NCBI RefSeq assembly: GCF_014805685.1
Contig: NC_060909.1
Location: forward strand, 2,910,792-2,974,791
Origin: Silurus meridionalis
Lineage: Eukaryota; Chordata; Actinopteri; Siluriformes; Siluridae
DNA: 64,000 bases
Direction: 5' to 3'
Under the pieces are notes generated by a model, which saw only the letters and a list, made by a program, of their open reading frames with translations, was not told where the DNA came from and did no database searches. Positions 1-11,746 of this stretch are shown here, in pieces; the first letter of the stretch is position 1; each line of letters begins with the position of its first letter. Made by a program: the position numbers and the translations under genes.

Positions 1-216
1 GTTGCTTGTGTTTTTACAGTGAGTCAGAAGTGCTAGAAAGCCAGCATGTGTCTGCAGGACGCGCGGCATCAATGACTTTTAAATGCTGCACTCAGATTTC
101 ATTTCCTTCAATCACTTCCTACTTCACTCGTTAGATCTCAGGCAGAGAGATTACTCTTATTACACCCTGGTCTCTATGTTCATGGCGTTATTTCGTAGAT
201 TACAGGTTCTCCACAT

Positions 217-217
217 G

Positions 218-244
<27 letters not shown>
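217..244. repeat. (CA)n microsatellite
   Basis: About 14 uninterrupted CA units. The sequence before it (1-216) shows nothing recognisable. Confidence 0.9.
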
Positions 245-249
<5 letters not shown>

Positions 250-360
250 GGTGAGACGCTTGGGGCTTCGTCCATGAGTTTGAGTGAATCAGCTGCTCAG
301 GAGAATTTCCTGTAGTTAAGCTATGACTTGTATTTACTTGCATTCATATAAAATAAGTGC

Positions 361-755
361 AATTCTATTTTATTCTCTTTAATACTATTCTGTTCTGTTT
401 AACTCTATTTTGTTCTATTATGTTTACTTTTGTTCTGTTCTAGTTTATTCTATTTAGAAAATCCCATTGTGTTTGATTCTATTGTCTTTGATTTCTATTC
501 TATTCCATTTTAATCTATTTTGATCATAATCAAATTCTATTCTATTCTGATCTATTCCATTCCAATTATAATCAATTTCTATTCTATTCTATTCTATTCT
601 ATTCTATTCTATTCTATTCTATTCTATTCTATTAAAATCCCATTTTGTTTGATTCTATTTTATTTGATTTATATTCTATTCCAATTATAATAAATTTCTA
701 TTCTATTCTATTCTATTCTATTCTATTCTATTCTATTCTATTCTATTCTATTTGT
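361..755. repeat. Degenerate TTCTA pentanucleotide array
   Basis: Pure (ATTCT)n blocks at about 566-632 and 697-750 sit within older diverged copies of the same pentamer from about 361. The two pure blocks share flanking sequence (AATCCCATTTTGTTTGATTC versus a similar upstream copy), so a larger unit was probably duplicated as well. Confidence 0.85.
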
Positions 756-1109
756 ACAGTGTGCCACTCTAAAAAAAAAAAAACCCAGAAAGACGAAAGT
801 TTCAGAAGCTTCATTTATTTCTTTTTACATACGTGACTTTTTAATAATCAATAAATCAAAAAGACAAAAAAAAAAGATACAGCAAAATATTTCGAACATG
901 TAAGACAATTGCTCGACTTATTTTTTAATCGACGTAGACCACATTTTATAGCTGAAGTTCAGTGTTCGGCTATTTAAAAGGCAGATGAATAACTCCACAT
1001 AAAGTACACTCAGTTTTTAGTGCCCTGAAAATACACAAAAATTTAATCTTACATACTGAAAGAAAAAAAAAAAAGAAAGAATTCTTGAGAGGGTTTCGTG
1101 TCTGTAGAT

Positions 1110-1376
1110 CAGGGGTGTCAAACTTAAATTCACAGTGGGCCAAAATTAAAAACTGGGACGAAGTCGCGGGCCAAACTCAATATTTATTGAAAAATTGACT
1201 GCAATTGTGCATGTTTTCCGTCTCACCAGATGTGTAATGTTGAACCTTTTTTTTATATGGAAACAAACTTTAGTTTTGCATAAACATTGAATCTGGAACA
1301 ACCAAAGTTTAATATTATAAACACATGAGAAATTAAATTTGAAATAAAAGACACATCAGTGGTATTCGTTTCATAT

Positions 1377-1412
<36 letters not shown>

Positions 1413-1493
1413 GCGTTTTGAATTCCTTTTTAATGTAAAACATTTTTCACAGGCCAACAACAAAACCAATTGGGCCTGAGTTTGACACCTCTG
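1110..1493. mobile_element. Non-autonomous hAT element (384 bp)
   Basis: Terminal inverted repeats CAGGGGTGTCAAACT at the left and AGTTTGACACCTCTG at the right, typical of fish hAT MITEs. The 8-bp flanks CTGTAGAT and CTGTAAAG match at 6 of 8 and look like an old target-site duplication. A (TC)n run at 1381-1412 has grown inside. There is no coding capacity. Confidence 0.8.
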
Positions 1494-1702
1494 CTGTAAA
1501 GCAACACGACATTGACCTCGGGCTCGAGGCGCGTGAAGGAGAACGTCATCAGGAAGCATATATATTTAATATGTTCATGATAAAAAATGACAGCATAGTT
1601 TAGATAGATTTAGCATAGTTTAAATGATTCTAGAAGATTAACTTTATATTTAAAAAAAAGTATAAAATATTGAGCTACTAGTTGGTAGATAATAGTGTGT
1701 GT

Positions 1703-2285
1703 GAACACAGGTGAACACATGTTCAGAAAGTGTATGCAACCTCATTAGACCCATCTGCATCTGAACACACTCCAAAGGAAAAGTCTATCTGCCCTCTTAC
1801 TCATACACCAACTCTCAGATGTCTGTGATTGGCTAGTCTTGCTCTAATTGACAAGGAGAAAAGCCTATGATGTCCCTTCAATCCAAAGATGGAGCAGATG
1901 AACACAGGTGTACACACAGAGAACGTATGTAAACCCTATGGACCCACTTCATTCAGCAGCTGAACACACTGAGAAAAAGTGACCTCTACCTCATACATAA
2001 GCTCTTTGATGCCTGTGGTTGAATTGTGTTTCTTTGAATGGCAGGAAGGAGATCTTATGCCATCCCTCAAATCCAAAGATGGAGCAGATGAACACAGGTA
2101 AGCACACAGGAAGCAGATGCAACCTCCTTTTAGACCAGTGGCATTCAGCATCAGAACATGTTTAGAGAAAAAGAGGACTATGAGCCCATACACCAACTCA
2201 TACACCAACTCTCGGATGCATGGGATTGGCTAGTCTTGCTTTGATTGACAGGTAGGAGAGTCTATGACATCCCTCACACCCAAAG
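1703..2285. repeat. Three-unit tandem repeat, period about 190-197 bp
   Basis: Units start at GAACACAGG at 1703, 1900 and 2090. Each carries the landmarks TGAACACA, a CATACACCAACTC-type block, a variant of TGATTGGCTAGTCTTGC, and CCCTCAAATCCAAAGATGGA. Units are clearly diverged. No ORF is shared. Family unknown; it could be a short satellite. Confidence 0.75.
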
Positions 2286-2320
2286 TTCATAACTAATTTT
2301 GTTCTCTTTGGATTTTAAAT

Positions 2321-2485
2321 AAAAAAACGTTCTTTTGGCTTCTCACATTAGGATCCGCATGTTTGATTTGGCACATGTTTTTACGATGGATGCCCTTCAT
2401 AATGCAACCCTCCCCATTTATCCGGGCTTGGAACCGGCACTAAGAGTGGCTGGGGTTGGTTCCCTGACCACTAGACCACCAGGGA
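2321..2485 (-). mobile_element. tRNA-Glu-headed SINE, internally deleted, with 18-bp TSD
   Basis: On the minus strand it starts TCCCTGGTGGTCTAGTGGT (tRNA-Glu A-box region), jumps to CAGGGAACC, losing most of the tRNA including anticodon and B box, and continues with the body shared with the copy at 50764. Perfect target-site duplications TCTCTTTGGATTTTAAAT lie at 2303-2320 and 2486-2503, proving retroposition. Confidence 0.9.
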
Positions 2486-2503
2486 TCTCTTTGGATTTTA
2501 AAT

Positions 2504-3164
2504 GACTCTGTTTTTTTTGTTTTTTTTTAACAGGATTCGAACCATGACTGTAACGTAAATGCTTTTTTGTTTGTTTGTTTTGTGTTTGCGTAGTTTGAGA
2601 GCGTTTGGCTGCACACAAAACAAAATATTTTGGTACAGATTTACAGTAAAATATTGGCACTCACTGTACTGTGTTTTTACAGTTTATAATTATTATAAAC
2701 TATATTTTAAATGTATTACCCAATTCAGTATCCTACTATAATATTGTCATTGTATTGTATTAAACTGTATTATCTACTACAATATACTGTATATTTTATT
2801 TATAAACAGCATCATTTTAACATTTAAAACATGAGATATTTCGCAGAATAACATAAGAAATAAAAAAATAAAATGAGTTTTAAAACATTAGGTTTTTAAT
2901 AACAAAGCACGGATTATTTTATGGAGGTTTAAGCAGAAAAAAACTGTATTTTCTGGGTAGATTTGTAATGAGTGCCCCCCTCAATCCCATAATGCAATGT
3001 GTTCTATAGTGTTATACTGTATTAGTAAAACTTTCTTTTGTTTTTTTTTAAATATCTTTTTTTTCTGTTATTCCTTTGGGTTGCTTGTTCTACAGGGTGT
3101 CCCAAAAGTCTGAAAAAAACAGCTTGATCTTGGTTTTCAACACTTACGATTTTTGATTTTGCCA

Positions 3165-3170
<6 letters not shown>
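2504..3170. other. AT-rich non-genic stretch
   Basis: No gene recognised. A CAGGGTGTCCCAAAAG sequence near 3095 resembles a mariner-type terminus, but no partner end was found. T-rich and poly-T runs dominate. Confidence 0.6.

Positions 3171-3207
<37 letters not shown>
3171..3207. repeat. (TG)n microsatellite
   Basis: About 18 uninterrupted TG units. Confidence 0.9.
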
Positions 3208-3209
<2 letters not shown>

Positions 3210-3696
3210 CATCTCAATCATCCCCAGCTTCCTATTTCAGCTATGAGAATAATTAAAATTTTGTTAAAGTCACTCATAAAATGATATCTGAAATGTTGAA
3301 AGGCATTTTGCTTCAAAATGTTAATTTCTTTGTATGTTTGGAAACGTTTGGGGACATCCATCATGTTTATAGATACACGTCTATCATTTATTTGCTTTAT
3401 TTTTTAAGAATCCATTTTGGGGTATTTGAGTGATCAATATCACACTGCAGAATATTAATCTAAAGACCAGTAAAACACCGGTACTGTAATGCACAGACCC
3501 AATAAGTGACATAAAAAAAATCTTCTCCAACAGGAAAAAAAGGCAGGAAACACTGGGCATTTTGAGACTGACGAATTATTTGAATGTCTACATTTAATGA
3601 ACGCTAGAAACGGCATGTCGAGCTTTAATTACAGGGTATTATCTTAATTACCCTGAGGGAAAATAAAAGAGTACTTGCTTTACTTGTATGTGTATG

Positions 3697-3698
<2 letters not shown>

Positions 3699-3736
<38 letters not shown>

Positions 3737-3788
3737 GTATTTCATACTACATTTACTACATCATTTTTGCCACACTACTATTTGACAG

Positions 3789-3861
<73 letters not shown>
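3699..3861. repeat. (TG)n and (TA)n compound microsatellite
   Basis: (TG)n at 3699-3735 and a (TA)n run of about 67 bp at 3795-3861, separated by 60 bp. Apparent ORFs here encode only CV or IY dipeptide runs. Confidence 0.9.
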
Positions 3862-3866
<5 letters not shown>

Positions 3867-5055
3867 CATACATATACATACACACGTTTTTTGGAATATG
3901 GAAATAGGCATGCAACAGAATGAAAAAAAAAAGAATTCAGGAAAAACAAAACAATGTTTTTCTGAAAGATTGACACGACTGAAACACCATCTCTCTCCAA
4001 TATCCTAAAAACAGTACAAAACCATTGTTTCATTGTTTTCTAATGTTTTTTCGTGCTATAAGATAAACCGAGAGACAAATATTAGGTGTAAAATTTGTGT
4101 TTTTGTGGGAAAAAAATAAATAAAAAATTCATCTCTTGATCAATAGTTCGGTACAATAACAAAATGATTAAATAGAATCATAAGAAATAAACGATAACAA
4201 GTACAAACAAACAATAAAGAAAAAATGAAAGAAAAGAAAAGAGTGGTAGTGAATAATATAGTAATAAATATATTACTATACATAGTTAAGCGTATTGACT
4301 AAGGAATTACAAACTGGTTAACAATCTTTTACAGAAATATATCTGAAATCATGATGAAATATGAGCACAGATGCTGTTATAATTACAATATGTGTATATG
4401 AGTATAATTGAATCCATGCATATTTCTCTCATTGTGTTGTATCTGTTATATGTATCATTAATTTACTGTCATGAATAATCAAACAGGGGTTTCTTCTGAA
4501 TTGTTCTAAAGAAAGATATTGAAATATGATTTAGAAATAAAAACTTTTTTTTTTCTCTTTATAGAATCTGCTATTTGACCAAAATTGCTGTAATATTAAT
4601 AATATTTATTCTGGTATTCATTCCAGCTTTGTCTAATTTAAAATAGTGTCTGTAAACATTTGAATGGACTCTGTTTTAGATTTACCTGGGTGTTTTTTTC
4701 TTTTGTCTGGTTTGTGCCGATGTGGTAAACAAGTCTGGCCACAGTCTCAGACTGCTACAAAACAGTTCGCTCTTGTTAATTATGAACTCAGTGCTGTACG
4801 TGCGCAAAAGTGTGCCGTTCGTGTCTTACAAACAATTTTCTCCCGTTTTTATCTCAAAAATCATGAATATTTTGTTAACTAGTGGTAAAGCTGGACGAGA
4901 GAGATGCTGCAAGACTACAGAGAAAAGAGGTAAAAAAGATCAGTAGTTGATCTGATCTTTATTTTATTGCATGCTTTCAATATATTTAGCAAATATATTT
5001 TTATTTAGAAACATGAATTAAAGTAAGGATCATTAAAAAAATATCATCATATCAT

Positions 5056-5086
<31 letters not shown>

Positions 5087-6782
5087 GTGACATATAATAA
5101 AATAGATAATAAAATAAGCATCAGAAGTAAAATTAGACTGTTAAAAAAGATTGATTGAATTGTTGAATTATAATATATACATTATAATATTAAAGAACGA
5201 ATGTACTTTATGGTGTAATTGAATATACATCATTTTGATATATTCTGAAATAAATTAAAAATAAAATAAATATTATATATTATTGAATTAAACATTTAGT
5301 AGAGTATCAAATCCCTTTGTTTGTTTTTTTTGTGTTTTTTTTGTAAACCATTGTTTTTGATGTTGTTATTAATATAATATATTAACTATAAATCTTGACT
5401 GAATCCCTACAATAAAAATACAATAAAATTTAATTGTTGCAATGCTTTTGGGAAAGATTTAAAATGCAGTGAATATTTATACAGTAAATATAAGAGATAT
5501 AACACGTTTTAATAAATACTAAATGAAATGTGTGTATGTACATACTGTATGCTGTCGATGCACTCACGTGTAAACATATTAACTATATAGTAAAACTAAG
5601 CACAATTTTGCAGAGACGCAGACAAAATCTGCAGCCTCTCAACATGCTTTTCTCCACCGATTAACTCTTTAATTACTAATCAAATATAAATATAGGAGTT
5701 AAATATTTTTGTGAACATATTAATCAGTTATTTCTGTAGACTGAATAAAAGCTTAATGGTTTCTTCCAACCCATGTGGACTTTTTAATTTATTATCGCAA
5801 AATAATATATTAAGCATAAAAGTAAAAATAAATACACAAATAAATAAACAAATGAATTTCATTGTCATTTAATTTACAGCAGAAATACTCCAATATTAAA
5901 ATGCTTTTTATTAATAATTGTGTTTTTTGTTTACACTAAATATATGACTGTGTCCTGTACTACTTGTATATGGCAATAAAATGACAATAAAAGCCACTTG
6001 ACTTGATTTAAAAGATCTAAAACAGAGGTTAAGGCTGAAGTTGACCTGTGATGACCTTTGATTTAATGCAACATGATATATATATGAGAAGAGGAAAAAA
6101 TGGAAATACGTCATTGCTCTAGATTTCTATTTTTATTAACAATTAACATACTATTTTTTTGTTTTATTTTCAAGTCGTTAAAAAATGTCAATTGAAAGGA
6201 AATGTAGAAAACATAAGCGAATCCCAATTTGGGAAAGAAATTGTGAAGAAAAAGTAGCAGCTTCATTTCTTTTTCATTCGAGCTCAATGATATTACAAGC
6301 CTAATGCTTTACTGCTTATAGTTTGAACAACTGTATAAATCTATTGTACTATAAAAAGGATTGTTTCTATGTTTTCACTGTCTGTAAAACTGTATTGGTT
6401 AAGTTTTATAGTGATATATTTCTAAATATTAAAAAATCATAAATTAGAGGGAAAAATCTTTACCTTTAATTTTAATATAATACAAGTTGGTGTTATGCAA
6501 ATTTTACTTTTGGCCCTCAATCAACCTCGATTTGTGTCCCATTACAATATAACATAGCAAAAAGCTTGGACACATCTGGTCTAGTAGATCATTTAAATAA
6601 ATCTGACACCCATGTGAAAGCATTAAAGTTCATTTTTAAACCAAAAATATATAAATCTCATAAGCACAGACACACAGAAGAAGCTTTGCTCTTTCACAAC
6701 AGGCTTAAAAGTGCAGGTGTGACGTTACAATGCTTGTAACACGCATTTATTGCATTTAATGATTAATGGATGATTTTTGGAC

Positions 6783-6785
<3 letters not shown>
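3862..6785. other. AT-rich intergenic DNA, no gene seen
   Basis: Long AT-rich sequence with a short (AT)n at about 5057-5078 and an (AC)n at 6786-6813 at its right edge. The part near 5930-6010 (ACTTGTATATGGCAATAAAATGACAATAAAA) resembles tails of fish retroelements, but is too short to name. Nothing else is recognisable. Confidence 0.6.
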
Positions 6786-6818
<33 letters not shown>

Positions 6819-6901
6819 TGCATAGGTGTTCAATAGGTACAGTAGGCTCTATAGCAGACCACTGATATACTGTATATTATATATATATATATATATATAT
6901 A

Positions 6902-7452
6902 CAGTACAGACCAAAAGTTTGGACACACCTTCTCATTCAAAGAGTTTTCTTTATTTTCATGACTATGAAAATTGTAGATTCACACTGAAGGCATCAAAAC
7001 TATGAATGAACACATGTGGAATTATATATGGAATTATATACATAACAAAAAAGTGTGAAACAACTGAAAAATGTCATATTGTAGGTTCTTCAAAGTAGCC
7101 ACCTTTTGCTTTGATTACTGCTTTGCACACTCTTGGCATTCTCTTGATGAGCTTCAAGAGGTAGTCACCTGAAATGGTCTTCCAACAGTCTTGAAGGAGT
7201 TCCCCAAGAGATGCTTGGCACTTGTTGGCCCTTTTGCCTTCACTCTGCGGTCCAGCTCACCCCTAAACCATCTCGATTGGGTTCAGGTCCGGTGACTGTG
7301 GAGGCCAGGTCATCTGGCGCAGCACCCCATCACTCTCCTTCTTGGTCAAATAGCCCTTGATGCCTTCAGTGTGACTCTACAATTTTCATAGTCATGAAAA
7401 TAAAGAAAACTCTTTGAATGAGAAGGTGTGTCCAAACTTTTGGTCTGTACTG
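6902..7452. mobile_element. 551-bp Tc1-like MITE with 96-bp TIRs
   Basis: Terminal inverted repeats 6902-6997 and 7357-7452 begin CAGTACAGACCAAAAGTTTG and match over about 96 bp with one mismatch. TA dinucleotides flank both ends (6900-6901 and 7453-7454), the Tc1/mariner target. The interior keeps a minus-strand transposase remnant. Confidence 0.92.
7170..7360 (-). pseudogene. Tc1-like transposase C-terminal remnant
   Basis: Read on the minus strand inside the 551-bp MITE: GIKGYLTKKESDGVLRQMTW followed by [11 protein letters not shown], the Tc1 signature holding the last catalytic Glu, then MV and a stop. The N-terminal domains and first two catalytic Asp residues are missing, so it is a deletion derivative of an autonomous element. 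Confidence 0.8.
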
Positions 7453-8048
7453 TATAGTCTGTTGGATGTTGCATGAGTCTAATAAAATATAACAGTCTTA
7501 CATTGTAAAAGTTTCTGGTGAGATATATGTTTTTTCCCCCCTCTCTATAATAGAGATTTAATTCTACCACAATTTGGACCGTGTGTGAAAACGTCAGACT
7601 CGTTACCTGTTTCCTCTTCAATCACATATAAAAAAATAAACACGTGTGCTGTGTTATATGTCTGATTTATTCTGTTATACTGAGATTTGAGATGTGATTA
7701 TGTAATTAAAGGATCATATCTCCAGTCTGCTCCTTGTACACATAAACCAAAGGTTGTCTTATTACCTCCTTCTTCACCGTCTCTTCTCTCAGCCCCTGAT
7801 CTTCATTCAGACTGTTTGTATCTTGTGTAATTTGGATATATATTTGTTATAATTCGTTTTTAAGGCCTCACAGGTTCAGTCTGCTTGTGTTTAAATACTG
7901 ATTTAAATACTGGGGAAAGTGTTTTAGACGACAAGAGAGAGAGATTTGTGTTGTGAATGAAATACAGAAGATACCTGCACATCTTACTGGTGGAAAATTA
8001 CCATTTAAATCCCTGCTGTTATTCACTAAACACTGTGGAAATAACATG
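7453..8048. other. Non-genic stretch before the CTTT array
   Basis: No recognisable gene or repeat structure; unique-looking AT-rich DNA. Confidence 0.5.
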
Positions 8049-8051
8049 TTC

Positions 8052-8110
<59 letters not shown>

Positions 8111-8260
8111 TTTCTTAATATGCATTTGTTTTCTTTTCTTTCTTTTCTTTCTTTCTTTCTTTCTTTCTTTCTTAATATGCATTTGTTTTCTTTTCTTTCT
8201 CTCTTTCTCTTTCTTTCTTTCTTTCTTTCTTTTTCTTAATATGCATTTGTTTTCTTTTCT

Positions 8261-8304
<44 letters not shown>

Positions 8305-8353
8305 TTTACTTAATATGCATTTGTTTTCTTTCCTTCTTTTATATTTTTTTATC

Positions 8354-8387
<34 letters not shown>

Positions 8388-8435
8388 CTAATATGCATTT
8401 GTTTTCTTTCTCTCTCTCTTTCTTTCTTTCTTTCT

Positions 8436-8474
<39 letters not shown>

Positions 8475-8567
8475 GTCTTAACATGAATTCCTTTTCCTTT
8501 CTTTCTTTCTCTTTCTTTCTCTCTTTCTTTCTTTCTTTCTTCTTTCTTTCTTTCTTTCTTTCTTTCT

Positions 8568-8603
<36 letters not shown>

Positions 8604-8621
8604 TGTCTTAACATAAATTTT

Positions 8622-8691
<70 letters not shown>

Positions 8692-8694
8692 TAA
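8049..8694. repeat. CTTT array with regular TAATATGCAT spacers
   Basis: About 650 bp of (CTTT)n, interrupted by related spacers (TTAATATGCATTTGTTTTC or the later TAACATGAATTC, TAACATAAATTT and TAACATGCATC) at about 8117, 8174, 8239, 8312, 8391, 8478, 8609 and 8693. This is a higher-order tandem repeat with variable tetranucleotide content. Both strands are open but encode only low-complexity FLS or KKER runs. Confidence 0.9.
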
Positions 8695-8810
8695 CATGCA
8701 TCTTTCTTCTTTCTTCTGTACTTTACGTGATTCTGCACATTTAATTTTTAAGGCCCGCCTTCTACTCAGACCCGCCTGTAAAAATCTATTTTGAATGACA
8801 TAACTATCAT

Positions 8811-9114
8811 CCAATCAGAGCTCGAGAACGGCACCACGCCACTCAGTAACGCGTGCTAACGCGGAAGTAAGAGGCGAGAAGTTTGATGGCTGAATCCCAA
8901 TCACATTCCTGGCACATATATAAGTGCACTACGTAGGGAACAAATACCCTTCGCTATTGAGGACTATATAGGGCACATATATAGGGAATAAAGCGGTGTT
9001 TGGGATTCAGCCACACGGACAATCTGAGCTCTTGTTGCTTACATTGCCTGCTTGAACGGAAATTAGCTGGTAGCTGGAGTTTCTTCGAGGCGCACAGACG
9101 CTCAGGTTGTAATC
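8811..9114 (+). promoter_or_regulatory. Probable hsd17b12 promoter and 5' UTR
   Basis: Just upstream of the ATG there is a CCAAT box (CCAATCAGAG, 8811-8820), an ETS/GABP-type site (GCGGAAGTAAG, 8861-8871) and a TATA-like CATATATAAG at 8914-8923. The ETS site beside CCAAT suits a housekeeping lipid-metabolism gene. The TATA-like motif lies inside a small inverted-repeat element, so its role is uncertain. The transcription start is not determined. Confidence 0.5.
8887..9013. repeat. 127-bp inverted-repeat element in the hsd17b12 promoter
   Basis: Perfect 14-bp inverted arms, TGGCTGAATCCCAA at 8887-8900 and its complement at 9000-9013, enclose a body with two related stretches: GGCACATATATAAG and GGGCACATATATAGGGAA. 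The pattern recalls a palindromic sequence I believe recurs near other fish genes, but I cannot confirm that here. It may be a MITE or a shared promoter module. Confidence 0.6.
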
Positions 9115-9286
9115 ATGGAGGCTGCAGATCTTCTCAAGCAGGTTCAGGTGCCCTTGTTTTGGGTCGGGGCTGTGACAGTGGCCTGGGTGTCCGTGTGCAC
9201 CCTGTACCGACTCCTTTACGGCCTCCGCGTGTGGGTCCTAGGAAACGGGAACCTCATCAAGTCTTCCAGACTCGGGAAATGGGCAG
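9115..9286 (+). CDS. hsd17b12: hsd17b12 exon 1
   Basis: Codes residues 1-57 plus the first base of codon 58. Holds the start ATG (context aatcATGg) and the N-terminal hydrophobic segment [13 protein letters not shown], followed by the family-typical RVWVLGNGN. The donor is CAG|GTAAGG. The residue before the junction is the Ala of the conserved W-A-V-V-T-G stretch, completed by exon 2. Confidence 0.95.
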
Positions 9287-10013
9287 GTAAGGAGGCAGGT
9301 GGACTGATCCACATACCTGCAGCACAAGGCAGCATGGTGTTCCTTCACTCTGTAGTGAGGTCATGCTGACTAGAAGTGTACCATCAAAGTGGAATCATTC
9401 ACAGCAACAACAAAACTCTAAAACAATAAATGTTCCATCATTTCTTTTGCAAAAACGTGTTCAGTATTAAAAAGTGGTCCAGAATGAGACCCTTGAATGC
9501 ATAAAAAAAAATATAAACTACTTCTTCCTTTTCACACACGCATCTGTCTGTATTCGGTTTATCAGTCGATTCAAATATTTTAATATCGCATAATTGTCAT
9601 CAGTTAACTCGTGATTGATCGCACATTTTTATTAAATTAATACTTTTCAGATTTTTAATACTCAACCCTGAGCGTGAAGACAAAATATTAAATGTTTTAA
9701 AGTAATTACGGCGTTTTAAATTACTTTAAATCATCAGGACACCGAACGTCAATTTTGCTGTGTTTCTACACGGACGGTTTTAATTGCCGGATGTGTGCAT
9801 CACGGCGGATTTTGGTGCTGGATTTAAGACGTCAGTAAAACAAATAAGTGATTAAAAATTCGGAGAGTTTATTTATTATTTTTATATCTAAGTAAAGGAA
9901 GGACGTCAGAATAAAAATTTTTGTGTTGAAGGTTTTTATTTTGCCTCGTTTATATTAATTTATTTTAATTTTAATATAATGAAAAGAATTAGTGCCGTTA
10001 AAATGAGTTTGCG

Positions 10014-10072
<59 letters not shown>

Positions 10073-10810
10073 AATAAATATATATAAATAAATAAAATTA
10101 GGGTTGCATTATTTTTTGATAATTGATTAATTGGATGAATATTTTTTCCCGATTGTTTGAATAAAAAAAATAAATAAAAAAATAGATTTTTTTTATTGGA
10201 ATGTTTTGCTTAGTATAACTATATAAAACCCAAGTTCAAGGTTCAAGTTAAAAGTGTACTTTTGAAAAATGCAAAAGCCACAGAAGTTCTTTATTATAGA
10301 CATTATAAAGTTTATAGTGGCTGCTAGTTGAGGAGGGTATGAAGGATTTCTCCTTCCAACTGATTCACTCATGCTGGTTGTTTCTTTCTGTAAACAAACA
10401 AAAGATAAAACAGTGTTTGTGTATTACAGGGTGAACCCCCCTCGCGGGGGGGTTACGCTCTGTGACCACTTACGAGTAACAAAAAATGTCGAGGTTTTGA
10501 CTCTTATTTTAATGGTTCCTTTTTCGAAGAAATTTGAATGATTTGTCATAAATGTTTTATTTACTACTTTAAATGAATAATACAATAATACATAGTTTTT
10601 CAAGCATTTTTTAAAAATGTATTAGTGCAAACTCTGTTTTGGAATGTTACACCGAACTTTCGAGCCACTCGCGGCTTCTCGTGAACTATCAGATTTTTTG
10701 CGAGTTACTCTTGAACTTGAATGAAAAGTCGGCAACTATCGAGGTCGCGAGTGTCAAGGTCGCGAGTATCGAGGTTCCGCTGTGTATATATATATACATA
10801 CCGACCAGAC

Positions 10811-10887
<77 letters not shown>

Positions 10888-11699
10888 TAATTAGAGCTGC
10901 AACAACTTGGTGACAATGAAACTCGTTGTTAATGAATGCGAAATGCCGGACAGTAAAGGGGCCAGTTAGCAGCAGGAAGTGTGCGTCCCAAGTCATCCAA
11001 AACCTTAAAAGCATTTCATTTTAAACGCAACAAAGAAAACTGTACCTGGAAGTTATGTAAAGTGGAGTTTGTGTGTATGGAATCACCACAGTGATGCACG
11101 AGCACATGAAAAGAAAACACACTGGTGTGTTTCTATTCTCTTTTTATAGTATTTGTTTATTATAGCAGTGACTTCAATGTTTGTATATTTTAATTTCTGC
11201 ATATACCATTTAATTATAAAACATTATATAAACATTCAATTAATTATTCTAGATGCTGATATCACCGCAAATGAAAGTGTATTTTTTTTAACAAAAATTG
11301 TGAAAACAATGTTGTATGATATTTTATATAGGTTTTTGTAAGCATGGTTGTCAACTTGCCATCTACAAAAAAAAACAATACAAAAGTTGATTTACACAAA
11401 TTGCTTCATCCTCGCTCACTTTTTCTTCATGGAAACAACCAGCATGAGTGAATTTGTTGAAAGAAGAAATCCCCCCCCCCCCATACGCTTCTCAACTAGC
11501 AGCCGCTAAAAACGTTAAGATGTCCAATAAACTCAATATGTGGCTGTTGCATTATCGTTTAATAAAGTTATAATAAGCAAAACATCGAATTAAAAAAGCT
11601 CATTATCCGATTTATCGAAAAAAATTAATTAATAATAATAAAAAATAATTGGCAGATTATTAAATTTTTTCAAAATAATATTTATTTGCAGCCCTTATA

Positions 11700-11746
<47 letters not shown>

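Larger units (their letters stand above)
10097..11698. mobile_element. Degenerate hAT-like element with about 300-bp inverted arms
   Basis: Left arm 10097-10400 and right arm 11400-11698 are diverged inverted copies. Landmarks GGCTGCTAGTTGAG and ATTCACTCATGCTGGTTGTTTC on the left appear inverted on the right. Outer ends are AGGGTTGCATTATTTTTTGA and the complement of AGGGCTGCAAATAAATATTA, like fish hAT termini. A second terminus-like TAGAGCTGCAACAACT lies at 10892. Interior 10980-11125 may be a BED-type zinc-finger remnant ([10 protein letters not shown], then HEKKTH). Confidence 0.6.

Noticed and set aside
7868..8814. Several 80-180 codon ORFs on both strands (FLSFFLS and KKERKKER)
   Set aside because: Low-complexity translation of the CTTT array.
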